Source: Phycisphaerales bacterium
GTDB taxonomy: Bacteria > Planctomycetota > Phycisphaerae > Phycisphaerales > SM1A02
Assembly (NCBI GenBank): GCA_029243925.1
Contig: JAQWRC010000348.1
Span: forward strand, 1-9,806
Direction: 5' to 3'
Length of the DNA stretch: 9,806 nt
The position numbers were made by a program, and so were the translations under genes. The notes beneath the pieces were generated by a model. The model saw nothing but the letters and a program-made list of their open reading frames with translations, searched no databases and was not told the DNA's origin. Shown in pieces: positions 6,529 to 9,806 of this stretch; position 1 is the stretch's first letter, and the number at the start of each line of letters is the position of its first letter.

Positions 6529-7424
6529 CTCATCTCCCTGAGATCGATCTGCACAATGCAGGCGCTGTGATCGATCTGTTTCACAAAGCGGCCGAGTCGA
6601 TGTCCAACGCCCCCTGTCGGCGAGGGTCGATCGATCACCTGCCGGCGGAAGGCCGATTGTTGTTGACGGGGGACCTGCACGACCATCTTGATCATTGGCA
6701 ACGCATCATGTCATGCGCTGATCTGGCGGAGGCGCCTACAAATCATGTTCTGCTTCAGGAACTCATACACGGCGATCGACTGGTGAATGGGCTTGATTTC
6801 AGTTTTCGCATGCTGGCCAGAGTTGCTTCCGCAGTGCTCGCCTATCCAGGACAGGTCCACCCGGTATTGGGCAATCATGAGTTGGCGCAATACACACGTC
6901 GGGCCATCAGCAAAGGCGCAGGAAACAATATTGAACTCTTTGAGGGTGGCGTCGAGTGGGTCTTTGGAGACGACACGGAACGTGTGCTTGCGGCCATCGA
7001 TGTGTTCTTTGCCGCGATGCCGCTCGGCGTCCTGACCGCGAATGGTTTGTTGTGCACCCACTCTCTCCCAGACGCGGCCAGAATGAATGGCTTTGATCTG
7101 ACGGTGATTGAGCGGAAACTGCTCGAAGAGGACTACGTTGGGTTGACTGGTTCAGCGTGGATGTTGACGTGGGGGCGATCTCACGATCCTGAACAGTTGG
7201 AATCCCTTGCGCTTCGTTGGGGTGTCAAGACGTTCTGCATTGGTCACCAGCATGTTGAGCAGGGGATCCGGTGCGATGGACCGAGACTGGTGGCGATGAA
7301 CAGTGACCACGCTCGTGGGGTTGTCGTCCCATGGGAGTTGTCGGACGAGCCGACGGCGGCAGGCATCGAGTCCAAGGCCATCTTTCTGCAGATGATTTCA
7401 AACACGCAGGGGGGTTCAGCATGA
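6525..7424 (+). CDS. Calcineurin-like metallophosphoesterase
   Basis: This is a predicted two-metal phosphoesterase of 299 residues. Metal-ligand motifs appear in the expected order: LTGDLHDHLDHW near 48-59 (the GDxHD-type first motif), a possible second motif HGDRLVNGLD near 82-91, GNHE near 116-119, THS near 178-180 and GHQH near 240-243. This motif set resembles the PPP/Ser-Thr phosphatase and ApaH side of the superfamily, but the substrate (phosphoprotein, dinucleotide or other) cannot be told from sequence. The start is GTG at 6525, which overlaps the methyltransferase TGA as GTGA and has GGAAG about 6 bases upstream. A longer frame from 6339 lies inside the methyltransferase gene and its extra residues look like out-of-frame coding. 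The stop overlaps the tsaB ATG by 4 bases. No signal peptide is visible, so it is probably cytoplasmic. Confidence 0.88.
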   Translation: MTHLPEIDLHNAGAVIDLFHKAAESMSNAPCRRGSIDHLPAEGRLLLTGDLHDHLDHWQRIMSCADLAEAPTNHVLLQELIHGDRLVNGLDFSFRMLARVASAVLAYPGQVHPVLGNHELAQYTRRAISKGAGNNIELFEGGVEWVFGDDTERVLAAIDVFFAAMPLGVLTANGLLCTHSLPDAARMNGFDLTVIERKLLEEDYVGLTGSAWMLTWGRSHDPEQLESLALRWGVKTFCIGHQHVEQGIRCDGPRLVAMNSDHARGVVVPWELSDEPTAAGIESKAIFLQMISNTQGGSA

Positions 7425-8110
7425 AGACTCCCGTACTTTTGGCAATAGAGTGTTCTCAGCGGGAGGGTGGCATCGCCCTGCAGGATCGCGAAGGAAACAT
7501 ACATCAGCACCAATTTGAAAATGGGGCAAGGCGTGATGATGTCCTTCAACCTGCCATTGAGTCGATCTTCGATTCCGCTGGGCTGCAACCAAAGGATCTT
7601 GAAGGCTGCGGTTGTTCAATTGGGCCAGGTGGATTCACGGGACTCAGGATCACGATCGCCACTGTTCGGGCATATGCCATGACTCTTGGCGTCCCTGTTT
7701 ATGGCATCCCTTCTGCGGCCATTGCTGCTGCCTCAACACCCGATATAGAAGGCCCGGTGTTGGTTGCATTGGCTTGCAAGGGTGATTCATTCTGGTTGAC
7801 CCGTTTGGACTACCCCCACAAGGATGACTGGATCGGTGATGGCGGTCTGGTGCATGCTGCATCGATATCGGATCACCTTCAAGATGCAACGATGCTTCTT
7901 GCGGATGAACACCTTCCCGCTGCCGCTCGAGCGGCTGCAGTCGATGGCGGTCTTCGGGTGGCCGAGATGCGATTTGACGCAACATCCTGTCTTCAAATCA
8001 CTTCGATTCGTCATGCCGCAGGAATGGCGGATGATGCAATGGCTTTGGGGCCGTTATATCCGCGTGAGCCGGAAGCGGTCACCATTTTCAATGCGAGAAC
8101 ACCCTCCTGA
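7421..8110 (+). CDS. tsaB: tRNA threonylcarbamoyladenosine biosynthesis protein TsaB
   Basis: TsaB is the non-catalytic partner of TsaD in making t6A at position 37 of ANN-decoding tRNAs; it belongs to the ASKHA fold. The 229-residue product begins VLLAIECSQREGGIAL, the usual first beta-hairpin, and carries GPGGFTGLRITIATVRAYA near 68-86. This matches the TsaB signature GPGSFTGLRIG-x-x-x-x-x-x-A, with Gly for Ser. The block GVPVYGIPSAAIAA follows, as expected. The C-terminal half is weakly conserved, normal for TsaB, and ends with LGPLYPREPEA, which resembles the family's closing P.Y.R motif. The start at 7421 overlaps the stop of the phosphoesterase as ATGA and has a G-rich ribosome site (AGGGGGG) upstream; an in-frame ATG at 7331 lies inside that gene. 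The partners TsaD, TsaE and TsaC are not in the window. It is the last gene of the rightward group. Confidence 0.92.
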   Translation: MKTPVLLAIECSQREGGIALQDREGNIHQHQFENGARRDDVLQPAIESIFDSAGLQPKDLEGCGCSIGPGGFTGLRITIATVRAYAMTLGVPVYGIPSAAIAAASTPDIEGPVLVALACKGDSFWLTRLDYPHKDDWIGDGGLVHAASISDHLQDATMLLADEHLPAAARAAAVDGGLRVAEMRFDATSCLQITSIRHAAGMADDAMALGPLYPREPEAVTIFNARTPS

Positions 8111-8230
8111 ACGGCCCTGACAGGCTCTCAAGACGGGTCCGGTTCACTTTGTGCGGTCTGTGCCATGTGCGCCGGGGAGGGAAGGCGGGTACCCCGGGCA
8201 TGCTGGTGAAGCCGTGGATGTTGGGAGTCG

Positions 8231-8848
8231 ATGTCCCTTGCGGAGCACATCGACATGACCAGAACAGAATCAAAGACCACAACAGTTCAAAAGCAGGTCT
8301 TCACCACGGGTGAGGCCGCAGAGCTTTGCAGTGTTTCACAGCAAACCATCATTCGCTGCTTCGACCAGGGGCGTCTGGAAGGTTTCCGTGTCCCAGGATC
8401 GAAATTCCGGCGTATTCCGCGTGAATCGTTGATTCGATTCATGCAGGCAAACGGGATGTCGACACAGCAACTCGAGCCGTCCACATGGCATGTGCTGTTG
8501 ATTTGCGATGACCCAAAATTCACCGAACAACTCTGCGCGGCGACTGCTGCGTATGCCGTCACGATCCACGAAGCCACATCGGCATGGGATGCTGGAACAT
8601 GCTTCGAGCGATGGACGCCTGCTTTGGTGCTTCTGGCCAGTGAATATCCCGGGCTGAAGGCATGTGACATGCACGTACCCGATGGGACACGCATTGTTGA
8701 GTGCGATGAAGACTCGACTCGGGCGAATATCGCCTTTCACGCCATTGCGGATCTCATTGGGCAGCCTGGTGTTGGCCATTCGGCTCATGAGGGATGCACG
8801 GCGCGATCTTTGGCCAATCTGGATACGTATCAAGGTGAAGTGAAATAA
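8231..8848 (+). CDS. Excisionase/MerR-type HTH protein fused to a degenerate receiver-like domain
   Basis: The product has 205 residues. Residues about 22-75 form a winged helix-turn-helix of the excisionase/HTH_17 kind: FTTGEAAELCSVSQQTIIRC, then DQGRLEGFRVPGSKFRRI and PRESLIRFMQANG. A domain resembling a response-regulator receiver follows, near 86-176: WHVLLICDDPKFTEQL looks like the first strand and acidic pair, and TPALVLLASEYPGL matches the strand that normally ends in the phospho-acceptor Asp. That position is Ala136 here, so phosphorylation at the standard site is not expected. A short polar tail follows. ATG at 8231 is chosen because GGGAG lies 3 bases before it; ATG at 8255 with CGGAG upstream is a fair alternative. 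No integrase or phage gene is nearby, so a role as a recombination directionality factor is unlikely and a transcription regulator is more likely. Its targets are unknown. Confidence 0.8.
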   Translation: MSLAEHIDMTRTESKTTTVQKQVFTTGEAAELCSVSQQTIIRCFDQGRLEGFRVPGSKFRRIPRESLIRFMQANGMSTQQLEPSTWHVLLICDDPKFTEQLCAATAAYAVTIHEATSAWDAGTCFERWTPALVLLASEYPGLKACDMHVPDGTRIVECDEDSTRANIAFHAIADLIGQPGVGHSAHEGCTARSLANLDTYQGEVK

Positions 8849-8927
8849 ACCGTTCCCTTCGGGGATCCACTCCAATGGGAATCAATGGTCGCATGCGGCC
8901 AGTCAAAGCAGAATGAGGCATACCGAG

Positions 8928-9806
8928 ATGGAACGTCAGCACTCTGAATCCGATCACCCCCCCGCCGCCAACGAAGCGCAGCATGATTCGCTGTGGCCTC
9001 TAGAAGACGCGGCGCAGGCCTACGTAGACAGTCCCGCACTCGTGCTCGTCGCCACCACTGACGCGGCTGCGGCAACGACCATTGACCGGGCGTTGACGGG
9101 ATCCGGCCATCGCGTTGAGCATGTGGCGACACTTGATGCTGCACGAACGCGCATGATGTCGGATGACATTGATTTGTTTCTTGTTGACATCGCAATGTGC
9201 GACGATGAGCTGGCAATCATCACCGAAACCAGAGCACACCACGCGTGGCGGCGAGTCGTAGTCTGGGGCCCGGCGGTTGATTCTGAAATGACCATTCAGG
9301 CCATTCGAAGTGGCGCCTGCGATGTACTGCAGCTGCCGCGCAATCTTGATGAGTTGACTTCGCGCATTCAGGGTGCGGTCACGCGAGCCCGCACGGATCG
9401 AGGCCGAGATGAACGCATCGAACGTCTGGTCGAAGCATGCGAAAAACTTCGAGTGTCCAAGGATGAAATGTCGGATCAGGTGGACGTGCTCTGCGGAGAT
9501 CTTGCTTCCGCCTGGTCGAACATCAAGGACCAGATGTCCATCGTCGAAACAACGACCGAGTTCAGGACGCTCATCAGCCAGGAGCTGGATGTCGAGCAGA
9601 TGCTCCGCACGTCACTTGAGTACCTGCTTGAAAAGATCGGCCCCACCAACGGCGTGATCTATCTGCGTGAAGCAGAGGGCGAATACGGCATCGGCGCCTA
9701 TGTGAACTACGAATGGCAGGATCGCAACATTGTCCCGACTCTGGAGGAGCTTGGCCGCACGGTCTGCCCGCAGATGTTGCGTGATCCGGGCCTCTTGAAG
9801 TTTGAT
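8928..9806 (+). CDS. Receiver-coiled coil-GAF signalling protein, N-terminal part (cut by the right edge)
   Basis: The frame stays open to the last base; about 293 residues are visible and the protein continues. Residues about 1-33 are polar and probably disordered. Residues about 36-155 look like a receiver domain: PALVLVATTDAAAATTIDRAL, then IDLFLVDIAM with Asp87 as candidate phospho-acceptor, then RRVVVWGPA and CDVLQLPRNLDELTSRI. The acidic pair is reduced to Thr-Asp, the usual Thr/Ser after the fourth strand is Gly, and the conserved Lys of the K-P motif is Leu, so signalling by phosphorylation is doubtful. Residues about 156-210 are charged and helical, a likely coiled-coil linker. From about 212 (EFRTLISQELDVEQMLRTSL) a GAF domain begins, with NGVIYLRE in its core. 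The output domain is missing. ATG at 8928 has GAGG 9 bases upstream; ATG at 8913, in frame, lacks a ribosome site. It lies 79 bases after the HTH gene and is probably cotranscribed with it. Confidence 0.82.
   Translation, partial: MERQHSESDHPPAANEAQHDSLWPLEDAAQAYVDSPALVLVATTDAAAATTIDRALTGSGHRVEHVATLDAARTRMMSDDIDLFLVDIAMCDDELAIITETRAHHAWRRVVVWGPAVDSEMTIQAIRSGACDVLQLPRNLDELTSRIQGAVTRARTDRGRDERIERLVEACEKLRVSKDEMSDQVDVLCGDLASAWSNIKDQMSIVETTTEFRTLISQELDVEQMLRTSLEYLLEKIGPTNGVIYLREAEGEYGIGAYVNYEWQDRNIVPTLEELGRTVCPQMLRDPGLLKFD

Noticed and set aside
8187..8198. GGGTACCC overlapping CCCGGG palindromes in the tsaB-HTH gap
   Set aside because: Short GC-rich palindromes of this size arise by chance. The rest of the 120-base gap shows no convincing promoter or terminator.
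8231..8848. Excisionase (recombination directionality factor) of an integrated element
   Set aside because: The helix-turn-helix resembles excisionases, but no integrase, attachment-site repeat or phage gene is visible, and the protein has an extra receiver-like domain.
8854..8865. TCCC-TTCG-GGGA hairpin just after the HTH gene
   Set aside because: It has the stable C(UUCG)G loop but only four stem pairs and no T tract, so it is too weak to call as a terminator or attenuator.

Overview
The window reads as dense chromosomal DNA of a diderm (Gram-negative-type) bacterium of moderate GC, with short intergenic gaps and 4-base start/stop overlaps. Two proteins have lipoprotein signals, and a TolC-family outer-membrane factor sits beside a membrane-anchored periplasmic adaptor, so an outer membrane is implied. 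The long lipidated TolC-like protein, the two-gene receiver-domain cluster and the general gene style suggest a planctomycete, perhaps Phycisphaerae. That placement is a tentative inference from family resemblance; there is no rRNA or marker gene to test it.

Left half (1-4718, minus strand): five genes read leftward with gaps of 4 to about 40 bases, then an overlap, and probably form one operon. In transcription order they are a TolC-family outer-membrane lipoprotein, an HlyD/RND-type adaptor with a very long coiled coil, UbiX (prenyl-FMN synthase), a small unknown lipoprotein, and the N-terminal part of a cytosine-deaminase-like nucleoside deaminase that runs off the left edge. No inner-membrane pump is present to complete the efflux or secretion complex, and no UbiD to use the prenyl-FMN.

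Middle (4719-4900): a divergent intergenic region that must drive both arms.

Right half (4901-8110, plus strand): upp (uracil phosphoribosyltransferase), a solitary beta-class DNA methyltransferase, a calcineurin-type metallophosphoesterase and tsaB (t6A tRNA modification). The last three are joined by 4-base stop/start overlaps and are probably translationally coupled. Upp and the deaminase at the far left could together make a cytosine to uracil to UMP salvage route, although they lie in different transcription units. The tetranucleotide GATC is strikingly frequent across the window, about 100 by hand count where about 37 would be expected. The methyltransferase makes this worth testing.

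Right end (8231-9806, plus strand): two consecutive signalling proteins. The first is an excisionase/MerR-type helix-turn-helix fused to a receiver-like domain that lacks the phospho-acceptor aspartate. The second is a receiver-coiled coil-GAF protein cut by the right edge, with several atypical receiver positions. This pair is the least ordinary part of the window. No tRNA, rRNA, CRISPR array, insertion sequence or integrase was seen.
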